NCBI RefSeq assembly: GCF_001750685.1
Contig: NZ_CP017269.1
Coordinates: 5,311,416 to 5,375,415, forward strand
Origin: Geosporobacter ferrireducens
GTDB taxonomy: Bacteria > Bacillota > Clostridia > Peptostreptococcales > Thermotaleaceae
Reading direction: 5' to 3'
Length of the DNA stretch: 64,000 bases
This document shows positions 16,294-26,116 of the stretch, piece after piece. The notes beneath the pieces were generated by a model. It was not told the DNA's origin and did no database searches. It saw nothing but the letters and a program-made list of their open reading frames with translations. Position 1 is the first letter of the stretch. Each line of letters starts with the position of its first letter. A program made the translations under genes and the position numbers.

Positions 16294-17442
16294 ATGACAA
16301 AAAGAAATGTAAGTATTGAGACAAAGGTAGTCCACGGTAGTCAGGGAGGCGATCCCCATACAGGAGCAATCAGCTTTCCGATTTATCAAAGTGCTACCTT
16401 CAGACATCCAGCATTAAACCAATCTACAGGATATGATTACTCTCGCGTACAGAATCCCACACGGGAAGAATTGGAAAAAACAATCGCTATACTGGAAGAA
16501 GGAAGCAGTGGTTTTGCTTTTTCTTCAGGGATGGCAGCTATACATGCTATTTTGGAATTATTTTCTACAGGAGATCATTTAATATTGTCCGACGATCTCT
16601 ATGGAGGAACCTATAGAATCTGTCAGGAAATTTATCGAAAACATGGCCTGGAATTTACTTTTACTGAAACGGGAGATCTGGAAAATATAAAAAGACATAT
16701 AAAATCAAATACGAAAGGAATTTTTATTGAAACGCCCTCTAATCCCTTGATGAAGGTTGCAGACATCGCAGGAATCGTTGATATCGCCCAAAAATCAGAG
16801 TTGATAACCATAGTAGATAATACATTTTTAACGCCATATTTTCAGCGTCCTCTTGCACTAGGAGCAGATATCGCTATACATAGTGGGACCAAATATCTAG
16901 GTGGACATAATGATACGCTGGCAGGCTTAATTGTGATTCGTGAAGATCATTGGAAAGAAAAAATACAATATATTCAAAAATCCATTGGAGCAAATCTGTC
17001 CCCCTTTGATAGTTGGTTGATATTGAGAGGCATAAAAACTTTGGGTATTCGATTGGAAAAGCAACAAAAAAATGCACTTGAGGTTGCTCAATGGTTAAAT
17101 AATCATCCTAAGGTTGAAAAAGTATACTATACGGGACTAACTGAGCATGAATCCTATGATTTGTCTTGCAAGCAGGCCTCAGGATTTGGGGGAATGATCT
17201 CTTTTTCAGTCACCGAGGCAGGTTTGGTTGGACAAATTCTTGAGAGAGTTCGATTAATTGCTTTTGCAGAAAGTTTGGGAGGTGTAGAAAGTCTAATTAC
17301 CTATCCATTTCAACAAACCCATGCAGAAATCCCTCAAGAGATGAAAGAAAGGCTGGGAGTTACTGAAAAACTTCTGCGATTATCCGTAGGAATAGAGTCC
17401 ATAGAAGACTTACTGGAAGATTTAGAACAGTCAATGAAGTAA
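16294..17442 (+). CDS. Cystathionine gamma-synthase / O-acetylhomoserine sulfhydrylase-type PLP enzyme
   Basis: A 382-residue Cys/Met-metabolism PLP enzyme. It has YDYSRVQNPTREELE near the N-terminus, the substrate loop SSGMAAIHA, the VDNTFLTPYFQRP strand holding the PLP aspartate, and the PLP-lysine motif HSGTKYLGGH (Lys about 197). The C-terminal SLGGVESLITYP motif is typical of the MetI/MetB branch. The SAM-I riboswitch upstream shows that it serves methionine or cysteine synthesis rather than breakdown; whether the acceptor is sulfide or cysteine cannot be told from the sequence. It is a single gene with a strong GGAGG site. Confidence 0.9.
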   Translation: MTKRNVSIETKVVHGSQGGDPHTGAISFPIYQSATFRHPALNQSTGYDYSRVQNPTREELEKTIAILEEGSSGFAFSSGMAAIHAILELFSTGDHLILSDDLYGGTYRICQEIYRKHGLEFTFTETGDLENIKRHIKSNTKGIFIETPSNPLMKVADIAGIVDIAQKSELITIVDNTFLTPYFQRPLALGADIAIHSGTKYLGGHNDTLAGLIVIREDHWKEKIQYIQKSIGANLSPFDSWLILRGIKTLGIRLEKQQKNALEVAQWLNNHPKVEKVYYTGLTEHESYDLSCKQASGFGGMISFSVTEAGLVGQILERVRLIAFAESLGGVESLITYPFQQTHAEIPQEMKERLGVTEKLLRLSVGIESIEDLLEDLEQSMK

Positions 17443-17745
17443 TTATCAGGGGAAGGGTTTACGGATGCTAAAAATATTTGTTCCTAATTTTTTCTGAACG
17501 GCGCAGTGATGATTCTTATAAAGGTTTACAAAAGAATAAATAATACTTTAAAGAGCATTGATATAGGATAAAGATTACATGACGGGATAAGAAAATAGAT
17601 GAAAGGAAAGTATATCAAGGAGCCTAGATAATTGAAGCAGTAGGAAGCATGACTGCATTGACAGATATATGGGAATGTAATACAATTTTCGTAATGTTAA
17701 ATCGAATTTTCCAACAATAATATTCTGATATTTTGGAGGTCTGTC
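17443..17745. other. Intergenic stretch with no recognised element
   Basis: The 303 bases before glcT are A/T-rich. I searched for a GlcT-type RAT site, a riboswitch and an open frame and found none; a weak promoter must lie here. Confidence 0.5.
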
Positions 17746-18582
17746 GTGAAGGAATATCTGATAAAGAAAATACTAAGTAATAACGTAGTCCTTGTTGAAA
17801 AAAATCAAAAAAACTATGTGCTTGTTGGAAAGGGTATAGGTTTTGGGAAAAAAAAGGGAGTTTTTTTAGAAGATTTAAAGGAAATTGAAGAGAAGTTCAT
17901 ATCATTGGAAGGGTTAAATGATGTTGAGTATGAACATTTTCTAGAAACTGTAGACCCGAAGATTATAGAGTTATGTAATAGAATTATTGAAATGGTATCT
18001 CTTGAATTAGGTGAAAACCTAAATCCCAAAATTCACGCTGGATTGATTGATCACGTGAACTTAGCGATTAAAAGGCTAAGGGAAGGGATTGAAATTGTAA
18101 ATCCATTTTTATTTGAAACAAGGCTGTTGTATCCAGTAGAATATGAACTAGCTGAAAAAGCGGTATTCATATTAAAAGAAAATTTGCAGATCAATATTCC
18201 AGAGGCAGAGATTGGTTTTTTAGCTTTACATCTTTACGGGGGAAGAGGAAATAATGACAAAGAAGAGGCTCTAAAGCATTCTAAGATGATGAATCGGATT
18301 TTAAGTCATATAGGAAAGAAATTAGAGATAGATATGGATAAGTATCCTTTTGATTGTCAAAGATTGATTATGCACTTAAGAGGTGTGATAAATAGAGTGG
18401 AAAAAAATCAGTGCATAGAAAAAAACTTTGTATCAAAATTGAAAGATGAGCTAAGATACGAGTTTAAGGTAGCTTATGATATATCAAAAATAATGGAAAA
18501 AACACTAAAGCTTAAAGTGCCGGAAAGTGAAGTGGGTTATATTGCTCTCCATTTGCATAAGTTAAATAGCTACAAACACTAA
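17746..18582 (+). CDS. glcT: BglG-family transcription antiterminator (GlcT-like)
   Basis: 278 residues with a CAT RNA-binding domain (about 1-60) and two PTS regulation domains (about 70-170 and 180-278). The conserved PRD histidines are visible in HAGLIDHVNLAIKRL, LALHLYGG, RLIMHLRG and ALHLHKL. Proteins of this type bind a RAT RNA and prevent termination when glucose PTS flux is high. A GTG start follows GGAGGTCTGTC. It lies 57 bases before the first EIICBA gene, and a matching RAT site occurs before the second one. Confidence 0.9.
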   Translation: MKEYLIKKILSNNVVLVEKNQKNYVLVGKGIGFGKKKGVFLEDLKEIEEKFISLEGLNDVEYEHFLETVDPKIIELCNRIIEMVSLELGENLNPKIHAGLIDHVNLAIKRLREGIEIVNPFLFETRLLYPVEYELAEKAVFILKENLQINIPEAEIGFLALHLYGGRGNNDKEEALKHSKMMNRILSHIGKKLEIDMDKYPFDCQRLIMHLRGVINRVEKNQCIEKNFVSKLKDELRYEFKVAYDISKIMEKTLKLKVPESEVGYIALHLHKLNSYKH

Positions 18583-18639
18583 TGGTGTATGTAGAATGCA
18601 TCGGACAAGGTTAATATACAGTCAATGAGGAGGAACCGT

Positions 18640-20622
18640 ATGAAGAAAGGAAGCGGCCATTATTTTTCAATTCTTCAGAAGATAGGCCAGTCCTTAATGA
18701 TTCCAGTAACTGTCTTGCCTGCGGCAGGATTACTTGTGGCATTAGGTAGAATGATTCAAAATATCATGCATGCAGCAGGTGAACCGCCAAGCAGTTTGTT
18801 TTTTGCTCTGAGTCAAATCCTGTATAGCGGTGGGCTAGCCATCTTCGAACAATTGCCAGTTATCTTTGCAATAGGTGTAGCCATCGGATTTACCAGTGGT
18901 GCAGGTGTAGCCGGTTTGGCATCTGCTGTGGGGTATTTTACCATGGTAAATGTAATACGTATTCTAGGAGAAATTCGTCAGATAGGTTTTGAAATGAATA
19001 CCGGTGTTTTTGGTGGGATTGTAATCGGACTTGCAACTGCCAGGCTTTACAATAAATATTTTGAAACAAAATTTCATCCGATATTTGGATTCTTCTCAGG
19101 CAAAAGGTTGGTACCAATCATTACGGCTATGGTAGGGATTGGGCTAGGGATATGCTTTGGGTTTATATGGCCTCTAATCCAAGGGATGATAAGAGAATTC
19201 GGTACATACATAACAAGTTCACCTTTAGGGCCTGCTTTCTATGCTGCAGGAAAGAGGCTGTTGATTCCTGTGGGGCTGCACCATGTTTACTATCCTTCCT
19301 TTCTTTTTGATTTTGGTGAGTTTACTACAAGTACAGGACAAGTACTGCATGGTGAAAGTCCAAGATATTTTGCCGGAGATCCTACAGCGGGAAAATTTAT
19401 GGCTTCAGAATTCCCTATTATGCTGTTCGGACTCCCAGCTGCAGCCCTTGCTATGGTTCTAAGAGCAGAGAAAAGCGAAAGAAGAACAGTCACAGGAATC
19501 ATGCTTTCTGCTGCGTTGACTTCAATGATTACAGGAATTACTGAACCCATAGAATTTGCATTTATTTTTGTTGGCCCCCTCTTATATGTCTTTCATGTAG
19601 GTGCGGCCTTTCTAGCGGGCATACTAACGAATTATTTTAATATCCGTTTGGGATATACTTTTTCTGCATCTTTGATTGACTATGTATTGGGATTCTATAA
19701 TCAGGAAAATAGTATCTATTTATTTTTAGTGATCGGGCCAATTATAGCGATTCTTTATTTTACGGTATTTTATTGGTTGATTGGCCTACAGGATATAAAG
19801 ACCCTTGGCAGAGAAGCCGGGGAACCGCAAGAAATTATTACAACCCCTTCTTCTCAAAAGGCTGTTGAGGTATTAAAAGCATTGGGTGATGAAAAAAACA
19901 TACAGCATATAGATGCTTGCATTACCAGATTGAGAGTTACAGTCTATGATTTTGACAAGGTGGATCAAAAAAGATTAAAGCAATTGGGAGCAGCAGGGAT
20001 CGTTCATGCAGGAAGTGGAAGTTTTCAAATAATATTTGGTACAGAAGCTGACATGTTAAGGGACCAAATTAAGAATATGATAACGAAATCCCAGTATAAT
20101 GAAATAGCAAAAGGGTCTGAAATGAATCGAATAATAAGCAGCGTGGAGCGTGAAGCAGGAGAATGTCATTATGTTCTCGTTTATGCACCTATATCTGGTG
20201 AAATTATGAAGCTAGAAGATGTGCCTGATGATCTGTTTGCAGATAAAATTCTTGGAGACGGAATCGCCATTTACCCCTCAGATAATGAGGTCTACTCTCC
20301 TGTAAACGGCAAAATTATTCAATTGTTTCGAACAAATCATGCAATAGGAATATTATCAGAAGAGGGTTTGGAGATATTAATTCATATCGGAATTGATACG
20401 GTTAAAATGGATGGAGAAGGATTTCAGGTAATGGTGGCCCAGGAAGACAGGGTAAGAATCGGCGATCGCCTAATAACATTTGATCGTACATTTATTGAAG
20501 CAAAAGCAAAATCTATTGTAACACCGATTATTATTATAAATAGTGACGATTTTAGGGGGATAAGGGTATTAAAGGAAGGAAAAATCCAGGCAAAAGAAGA
20601 ATTATTGGAAATATGCTTATAA
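18640..20622 (+). CDS. PTS glucose/N-acetylglucosamine-type EIICBA permease (first copy)
   Basis: 660 residues, fused C-B-A order. EIIC (about 1-385) has the usual membrane block and the GITEPIEFAFIF motif. EIIB (about 405-480) carries the phosphocysteine in DACITRLRV. EIIA (about 505-650) carries the active His in LIHIGIDTV and the second His in NHAIGI. It transports and phosphorylates a hexose; the substrate (glucose or GlcNAc) is unresolved. ATG 18640 follows GAGGAGG. It is probably cotranscribed with glcT. No antiterminator precedes it, unlike the second copy. Confidence 0.9.
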   Translation: MKKGSGHYFSILQKIGQSLMIPVTVLPAAGLLVALGRMIQNIMHAAGEPPSSLFFALSQILYSGGLAIFEQLPVIFAIGVAIGFTSGAGVAGLASAVGYFTMVNVIRILGEIRQIGFEMNTGVFGGIVIGLATARLYNKYFETKFHPIFGFFSGKRLVPIITAMVGIGLGICFGFIWPLIQGMIREFGTYITSSPLGPAFYAAGKRLLIPVGLHHVYYPSFLFDFGEFTTSTGQVLHGESPRYFAGDPTAGKFMASEFPIMLFGLPAAALAMVLRAEKSERRTVTGIMLSAALTSMITGITEPIEFAFIFVGPLLYVFHVGAAFLAGILTNYFNIRLGYTFSASLIDYVLGFYNQENSIYLFLVIGPIIAILYFTVFYWLIGLQDIKTLGREAGEPQEIITTPSSQKAVEVLKALGDEKNIQHIDACITRLRVTVYDFDKVDQKRLKQLGAAGIVHAGSGSFQIIFGTEADMLRDQIKNMITKSQYNEIAKGSEMNRIISSVEREAGECHYVLVYAPISGEIMKLEDVPDDLFADKILGDGIAIYPSDNEVYSPVNGKIIQLFRTNHAIGILSEEGLEILIHIGIDTVKMDGEGFQVMVAQEDRVRIGDRLITFDRTFIEAKAKSIVTPIIIINSDDFRGIRVLKEGKIQAKEELLEICL

Positions 20623-20704
20623 ATATTTTAAGCAGCTTTTATAAGAGATGATAAGAATAAGGCAGATATACTTGTAGAAAAAAGTAGAAAAATAAAGAAA
20701 GTTG

Positions 20705-20733
20705 TTGAATGTGAAAACGTTTTATGCTAATAT
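20705..20733 (+). promoter_or_regulatory. Promoter of second PTS permease with overlapping cre-like site
   Basis: TTGAAT (20705-20710), 17-base spacer, TGC extension and TAATAT (20728-20733). The spacer holds TGAAAACGTTTTAT (20712-20725), a near-palindromic CcpA cre-like sequence with one mismatch. Control by CcpA is inferred. Confidence 0.5.
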
Positions 20734-20761
20734 AATGATAAATTACTAAAAATAAAATACT

Positions 20762-20850
20762 ACGTGTTACTGATTCGATCAGGCATGAGTGAAAGATTTG
20801 TTGAGATAGTGTAAATCTCTATTTCAACCCTCTTTTGCTCATGCCTTTTT
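20762..20850 (+). promoter_or_regulatory. GlcT-type RAT antiterminator overlapping an intrinsic terminator
   Basis: The 30-base stretch 20762-20791 has the ribonucleic antiterminator pattern known before Bacillus ptsG (GTGTTACTGATTCGATCAGG core). Its 3' part, GGCATGAG (20782-20789), also pairs with CTCATGCC (20838-20845), followed by TTTTT, so the RAT and the terminator are mutually exclusive. A small inner hairpin lies at 20809-20830. GlcT encoded at 17746 is the natural ligand. Confidence 0.92.
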
Positions 20851-20883
20851 GCGTAGTATTGAAAAAGAAAAGGAGCGATCAAT

Positions 20884-22896
20884 ATGTTTAAAAAAGCATT
20901 TGGAGTTTTACAACAAGTTGGTAAAGCACTGATGTTGCCTGTAGCGATATTACCTGCTGCAGGGTTATTGCTAGCCTTTGGAAATGCTTTTCAGAATCCT
21001 GCGCTGTTGGACAAAATACCATCCTTAAGTGTTGAATGGTTTCAAATGGTAGCAAGAGTGATGGAGCAATCCGGCGGAATTGTCTTTGCAAATCTTCCCC
21101 TATTGTTTGCAGTGGGTGTAGCAGTAGGATTAGCCGGAGGAGAGGGAGTAGCAGGATTGGCTGCTATTGTGGGATATTTGGTAATGAATGTAACAATGGG
21201 GATTATTGCCAACGTTACTCCAGATTTATTGGGTACAAGTCCGGCTTATACCAGTGCATTAGGTATCCCTACACTTCAAACTGGTGTATTTGGAGGTATT
21301 ATTGTTGGGATACTGGCTTCGTCTTTATACCAGAAGTATTATAATATCGAACTGCCGCCCTATTTAGGTTTCTTTGCCGGAAAGCGGTTTGTTCCGATCA
21401 TTACCGCTGCTGCTTCCTTGGGATTAGGGATTGCAATGACTTTTGTTTGGCCAGTTATCCAAAGCGGGTTAAATGCATTTTCTTATGGAATGATTGATGC
21501 AAACAAAACTTTATCAGCATTGATATTTGGTATTATTGAACGTTCATTAATTCCATTCGGGTTACACCATATCTTCTATAATCCTTTCTGGTACGAGTTT
21601 GGTGAGTATGTAAGTAAAACAGGAGAGTTGGTTCGTGGAGATCAAAGCATTTTCTTTGCACAGTTAAAAGATAATGTTTCATTTACTGCCGGTACGTTTA
21701 TGACTGGTAAATTCCCATTCATGATGTTTGGTTTACCGGCAGCAGCACTGGCGATGTACCATGAAGCACGAGAAGACAAGAAGAAGTATATCGCAGGGAT
21801 TATGATGTCAGCTGCATTGACATCCTTCCTAACAGGGATTACCGAGCCGATAGAGTTTACTTTCTTATTCGTGGCACCTGCTTTATTCGCAGTACATGCT
21901 GTGTTTGCAGGATTATCATTTATGACCATGCATATTTTAAATGTGAAAATCGGTATGACATTCTCTGGGGGTGTGATTGACTATCTACTGTTCGGAGTAC
22001 TGCCAAACCGGACAGCATGGTGGTTGGTGATTCCGGTAGGATTGTTATTCTCCGTGATTTATTATTTTGGATTCCGTTTTGCCATCAGAAAATGGGATAT
22101 TAAAACACCTGGCCGTGAAGACAATGATGCAGATGCAAATGCTGGCGGTGTAATTGCAGGGGAACTTGCAATGAATGTTTTAGAGGCTCTAGGAGGAAAA
22201 GAGAACATTCGAAATCTAGATGCATGCATTACCCGTCTTCGTGTGATTGTAAAAGACATTAAAAAAGTCGATAAATCACGCATCAAGAATCTGGGAGCTT
22301 CAGGTGTGCTGGAAGTTGGTGATAATATTCAGGCTATCTTTGGGCCAAAGTCAGATCAATTGAAAACACAGATCAAAGAAATCATAAATGGTAAGACGCC
22401 TTCAACCGTAATTGATGCACCGCAAAAAAATGAAATAACAGGAAAAGATGATATAGCAATGCCCTTAAAGGGAAAATTATTACAGCTGGAAGAAGTACCA
22501 GATGAGGTTTTTTCAAAGAAAATGATGGGCGAGGGTTTTGCGATTGAGCCAGCCGACGGAGAAGTTGTTTCTCCTGTAAATGGGAAGGTGATGACTTTAT
22601 TTCCAACAAAGCATGCAGTAGGTATTGTGGCAGAAAATGGTCTGGAAATCTTAATTCACTTTGGAATCGATACGGTTAATCTTAAGGGAGAAGGATTTGA
22701 AGCCTTGGTTCAGCAAGGTGATAGGGTTAAGATAGGACAGCCGTTACTGCGTGTAAACTTAAGCACAGTGAAAAGACAAGCAAAGTCCCTTATTACACCT
22801 GTTATCTTTACGAACCTTTCAGAAGATCAAAGGGTATCTTTTGAAGCTGGAATTCAAGTAAAGCACGGAGAAAAAAATAGAATAACGATTCAATAG
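20884..22896 (+). CDS. ptsG: PTS glucose-specific EIICBA permease (second copy)
   Basis: 670 residues with the same C-B-A layout as the first copy: EIIC to about 400, EIIB with DACITRLRV near residue 450, and EIIA with KHAVGI and LIHFGIDTV. The GlcT-type antiterminator directly upstream and ptsH-ptsI directly downstream mark it as the main glucose permease, in the Bacillus order glcT-ptsG-ptsH-ptsI. ATG follows AAAAGGAGCGATCAAT. The two permeases are clearly paralogous but diverged across the whole length. Confidence 0.92.
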   Translation: MFKKAFGVLQQVGKALMLPVAILPAAGLLLAFGNAFQNPALLDKIPSLSVEWFQMVARVMEQSGGIVFANLPLLFAVGVAVGLAGGEGVAGLAAIVGYLVMNVTMGIIANVTPDLLGTSPAYTSALGIPTLQTGVFGGIIVGILASSLYQKYYNIELPPYLGFFAGKRFVPIITAAASLGLGIAMTFVWPVIQSGLNAFSYGMIDANKTLSALIFGIIERSLIPFGLHHIFYNPFWYEFGEYVSKTGELVRGDQSIFFAQLKDNVSFTAGTFMTGKFPFMMFGLPAAALAMYHEAREDKKKYIAGIMMSAALTSFLTGITEPIEFTFLFVAPALFAVHAVFAGLSFMTMHILNVKIGMTFSGGVIDYLLFGVLPNRTAWWLVIPVGLLFSVIYYFGFRFAIRKWDIKTPGREDNDADANAGGVIAGELAMNVLEALGGKENIRNLDACITRLRVIVKDIKKVDKSRIKNLGASGVLEVGDNIQAIFGPKSDQLKTQIKEIINGKTPSTVIDAPQKNEITGKDDIAMPLKGKLLQLEEVPDEVFSKKMMGEGFAIEPADGEVVSPVNGKVMTLFPTKHAVGIVAENGLEILIHFGIDTVNLKGEGFEALVQQGDRVKIGQPLLRVNLSTVKRQAKSLITPVIFTNLSEDQRVSFEAGIQVKHGEKNRITIQ

Positions 22897-22919
22897 CTTT
22901 TGATTATACGAAAAAATTA

Positions 22920-22969
22920 GACACTTCCCGAGTTTATAATAGCTGATTGTGAAAGACTCGGGTGGTGTC
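22920..22969 (+). other. Imperfect hairpin between ptsG and ptsH
   Basis: Arms at 22920-22933 and 22956-22969 pair except for a two-base internal mismatch. Only a weak T-rich tail follows. It may attenuate or process the ptsG-ptsH transcript rather than stop it. Confidence 0.45.
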
Positions 22970-23012
22970 TTCATTCATAAAAATTCTAAGGTAATTCAAG
23001 GAGGAAATGAAA

Positions 23013-23273
23013 ATGGAAAAGATTGTGAAGATATTAAATGAAACAGGATTACATGCAAGACCTGCATCTCTATTAGTAAAAGCAGCAACACCCTTTTCTT
23101 CTGATATAACAATTGCGTTTAAGGATAATGAATTTAATGCAAAATCGATCATGAGTATTTTAAGTGCGGGATTGAAAAAAGGAGATGAAATAAAGGTTAT
23201 AGCAAAAGGCGTAGATGAAGAAAAAGCGGTTGAAGCATTAGTAGATCTTATTCATTCAAAATTCGGTGAATAA
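23013..23273 (+). CDS. ptsH: Phosphocarrier protein HPr
   Basis: An 86-residue HPr. The phosphoryl His is residue 14 in GLHARPAS, and the HPr-kinase serine is present in NAKSIMSILS (about residue 45), so regulatory phosphorylation and CcpA co-repression are possible. Of two nearby ATGs, 23013 has the better spacing from AAGGAGG. It lies 16 bases before ptsI. Confidence 0.95.
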   Translation: MEKIVKILNETGLHARPASLLVKAATPFSSDITIAFKDNEFNAKSIMSILSAGLKKGDEIKVIAKGVDEEKAVEALVDLIHSKFGE

Positions 23274-23289
23274 TAAGGAGGTTTCAGAT

Positions 23290-25002
23290 ATGATCATAGG
23301 AACAGGTGCCTCTCCAGGTATTGCACTAGGGAAAGTATTAATTATAAAGAATGAGCCGTTAAGGATTGAAAAAAAAGAAATTACATGTGTGGAGGATGCA
23401 AAGCAAAAATTTTTGGAAGCTTTGGAAATTTCCAAGGTCGAGATATCCAAGCTTAGAGATAAGGTATCTAAGGAACTTGGAGAAGAAAAGGCGGCTATTT
23501 TTGATGCACACAATATGATTTTGGAAGATCCGGAATTAATCGGAAATGTTATAAAGAAAATAGATCAAGAAAAACTAAATGCCGAGTACGCTTTAAAACA
23601 AGTTGCTGAAGAATATATTACTATTTTTGAGGCAATGGATAATGAATATATGAGAGAAAGAGCAGCGGATATCCGAGATGTATCAGACCGTATTTTAAGG
23701 AATATTACCGGACAAAAGATCACTGACTTGTCGATGCTTGAAGAAGATGTAATTTTAATAGCCCATGACTTAACGCCTTCAGATACAGCTACGATGAACA
23801 AGGAAAAGGTGCTAGGTTTTCTGACAAATATCGGGGGCAGAACATCTCATACGGCGATTATGGCCAGAACCCTTGAAATACCAGCCGTAGTTGGTCTAAA
23901 GGATGTTACAGAGAAGTTGGCAGCTAATGATTTTGTTATCTTTAATGGGGAAGCAGGAGAAATCATTATCAATCCATCTGAAAAAGAAATCCAGCATTAC
24001 AAAGAATTGAAAGCGGCCTATGAAAAAGAAAGAGCGGCTTTAGAAGCAGTAAAAGGGAAAGAAAGTGTAACGATAGACGGCAGAAAGGTAGAGCTTGCAG
24101 GAAATATAGGTACACCACAAGATATCGGCGGCCTTCAAAGGAATGATGCAGAAGGTGTAGGGCTTTTTAGAACTGAATTTATCTATATGAACAGAGACAC
24201 GCTTCCTAGTGAGGAAGAACAATTTTGCGCGTATAAGGAAGTACTGGAGGCACTAAATCCAAAGCCAGCGGTGATAAGAACCTTGGATATTGGAGGGGAC
24301 AAAAAACTTTCATATCTTGAGATTGGCGAAGAAATGAATCCATTTTTAGGATATAGGGCAATCCGTCTGTGTCTGCATGAACAAGAAATCTTTAAGACGC
24401 AATTAAGAGCATTATTGAGAGCAAGCGTATATGGAAATCTAAAGATCATGTTCCCGATGATTTCTAGCTTGGAAGAACTTTTGGAAGCAAAGAAAATATT
24501 CAATAAAGTGAAAGAAGAATTGAATCAAGAGAGTATAGGCTATGCTGATAACATTGAAATAGGAATGATGATTGAGATTCCTTCTGCCGCAATAATGAGT
24601 GATATTTTTGCAAAACATGTAGATTTTTTTAGTATAGGAACCAATGATTTGATCCAGTATACCTGTGCTGTAGATAGAATGAATGAAAAAATCCATCATC
24701 TCTACCAACCCTTCAATCCCGGTGTATTGAGACTGATTAAAATGGTCATTGATAATGGACATAAGGAAGGCATATGGGTTGGGATGTGTGGTGAAATGGC
24801 AGGAGATAAGAAGATAATTCCCATTTTACTGGGAATGGGACTGGATGAATTTAGCATGAGTCCGACATCTATTTTACCTGCCAGGGCACTTATTCAATCA
24901 TTGCATTATGATGTGATGAAGAAGCTTGCCGATGAAGTATTGTCCATGGGAACTGCCGATGAAATAGAAACCTATATAGAAAAATTCAATCAAGCAGGAT
25001 AA
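23290..25002 (+). CDS. ptsI: PTS enzyme I (PEP-protein phosphotransferase)
   Basis: 570 residues, full length. The HPr-binding helical domain is N-terminal and the phosphohistidine is H187 in GGRTSHTAIMARTLEIPAV. The PEP-binding TIM barrel follows, with GLFRTEFIYM, DIGGDK and the active Cys region GMCGEMAGD near residue 500. It transfers phosphate from PEP to HPr. The start at 23290 follows AAGGAGGTTTCAGAT. Confidence 0.96.
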   Translation: MIIGTGASPGIALGKVLIIKNEPLRIEKKEITCVEDAKQKFLEALEISKVEISKLRDKVSKELGEEKAAIFDAHNMILEDPELIGNVIKKIDQEKLNAEYALKQVAEEYITIFEAMDNEYMRERAADIRDVSDRILRNITGQKITDLSMLEEDVILIAHDLTPSDTATMNKEKVLGFLTNIGGRTSHTAIMARTLEIPAVVGLKDVTEKLAANDFVIFNGEAGEIIINPSEKEIQHYKELKAAYEKERAALEAVKGKESVTIDGRKVELAGNIGTPQDIGGLQRNDAEGVGLFRTEFIYMNRDTLPSEEEQFCAYKEVLEALNPKPAVIRTLDIGGDKKLSYLEIGEEMNPFLGYRAIRLCLHEQEIFKTQLRALLRASVYGNLKIMFPMISSLEELLEAKKIFNKVKEELNQESIGYADNIEIGMMIEIPSAAIMSDIFAKHVDFFSIGTNDLIQYTCAVDRMNEKIHHLYQPFNPGVLRLIKMVIDNGHKEGIWVGMCGEMAGDKKIIPILLGMGLDEFSMSPTSILPARALIQSLHYDVMKKLADEVLSMGTADEIETYIEKFNQAG

Positions 25003-25074
25003 AAACATCCACAGGCATAAACGGTGAAAAAATTTTATAGCAAAGAAAAACAGCATATTTGAGGGGGAAAAAGA

Positions 25075-25932
25075 ATGTTGGTAAGCGGTAAACAAATACT
25101 ACAGCATGCTCATGAAAACGGATATGCCGTTGGAGCCTTTAATGTAAACAATATGGAACAAGTCCAGGCGATTATTGAAGCTGCAGAAGCGATGGAGTCT
25201 CCAGTGATTATTCAAGCAAGTCAAGGGGGCTTGAAATATGCAGGTGTTGAATATATTGCAGAAATGGCAAAAGTTGCTGCACAAAAAGCCTCAGTGCCTG
25301 TTGCCATCCACTTGGATCATGGTACGAACTTTAAGCAAATCATGTTATGCATAAGGAATGGATTTACTTCTGTCATGGTGGATGCTTCAAAGCACTCCCT
25401 AGAAAAAAATATTGAGATAACTAAGTATATTGTTGAAGCTGCCCATGCCGTGGGTGTTTCTGTAGAAGCGGAACTGGGGAAAATTGGAGGAACAGAAGAC
25501 GATATAACCGTTGATGAAAAAGATGCAACTTATACAGATCCAGATGAAGCAGAAAGATTCGTTAAGGAGACAGGCGTCGATTGCTTGGCAATCGCAGTTG
25601 GCACTGCCCATGGACCTTACAAGGGAGAACCAAAGCTGGATTTCGACAGGATAAAGGTGATCAAAGAAAAACTAAATATTCCATTGGTTTTACATGGATC
25701 GTCAGGTGTTCCTGAAGCAAGTATTAAAAGAGCCATAGGGCTAGGGATTAATAAGATTAATATCGATACGGATATACGCATGGCTTTTCATAAGGCAGTA
25801 AAAGAATTTATCCATAATAATCCCGATGAATATGATCCAAGAATGATTTTAGGACCAAGTAAACAGGCTATGAAGCAAGTGATAGCAGAAAAAATGCAAA
25901 TGTTTGATTCTGTAGGAAGAGCTTGGAAATAA
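25075..25932 (+). CDS. fba: Class II fructose-1,6-bisphosphate aldolase
   Basis: 285 residues. The zinc-dependent aldolase motifs are visible: AIHLDHG (catalytic Asp and zinc His, about residues 80-84), VEAELGKIGG, GTAHGPYKG (zinc His about 178), LHGSSGVP (zinc His about 207) and KINIDTDIR. It splits fructose-1,6-bisphosphate downstream of the PTS-imported sugar. The gene follows ptsI by 72 bases and ends the PTS-glycolysis unit. A tagatose-bisphosphate aldolase role is a less likely alternative. Confidence 0.9.
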   Translation: MLVSGKQILQHAHENGYAVGAFNVNNMEQVQAIIEAAEAMESPVIIQASQGGLKYAGVEYIAEMAKVAAQKASVPVAIHLDHGTNFKQIMLCIRNGFTSVMVDASKHSLEKNIEITKYIVEAAHAVGVSVEAELGKIGGTEDDITVDEKDATYTDPDEAERFVKETGVDCLAIAVGTAHGPYKGEPKLDFDRIKVIKEKLNIPLVLHGSSGVPEASIKRAIGLGINKINIDTDIRMAFHKAVKEFIHNNPDEYDPRMILGPSKQAMKQVIAEKMQMFDSVGRAWK

Positions 25933-26085
25933 ATAGGCCTGTGGGAGAAGCAGCCTGTTGAAGGTCTTTCAAAGAGACAGCCCTTTGGTAAAGAAATGTT
26001 TCAATTGGCAAGAATACTTTCAATACAGTTATTTACCGGAGAACATCACGATATATGAACTTAATCAATTTGATCACCATAATTT

Positions 26086-26113
26086 AAAAGTCGCATTTTA
26101 TGCGGCTTTTTTT
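26086..26113 (+). terminator. Intrinsic terminator of the PTS/fba unit
   Basis: AAAAGTCGCA pairs with TGCGGCTTTT around a five-base loop, followed by a T-run. Confidence 0.9.
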
Positions 26114-26116
26114 GTT

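Noticed and set aside
17443..17745. Second RAT antiterminator before glcT
   Set aside because: The RAT core found at 20762 has no counterpart here.
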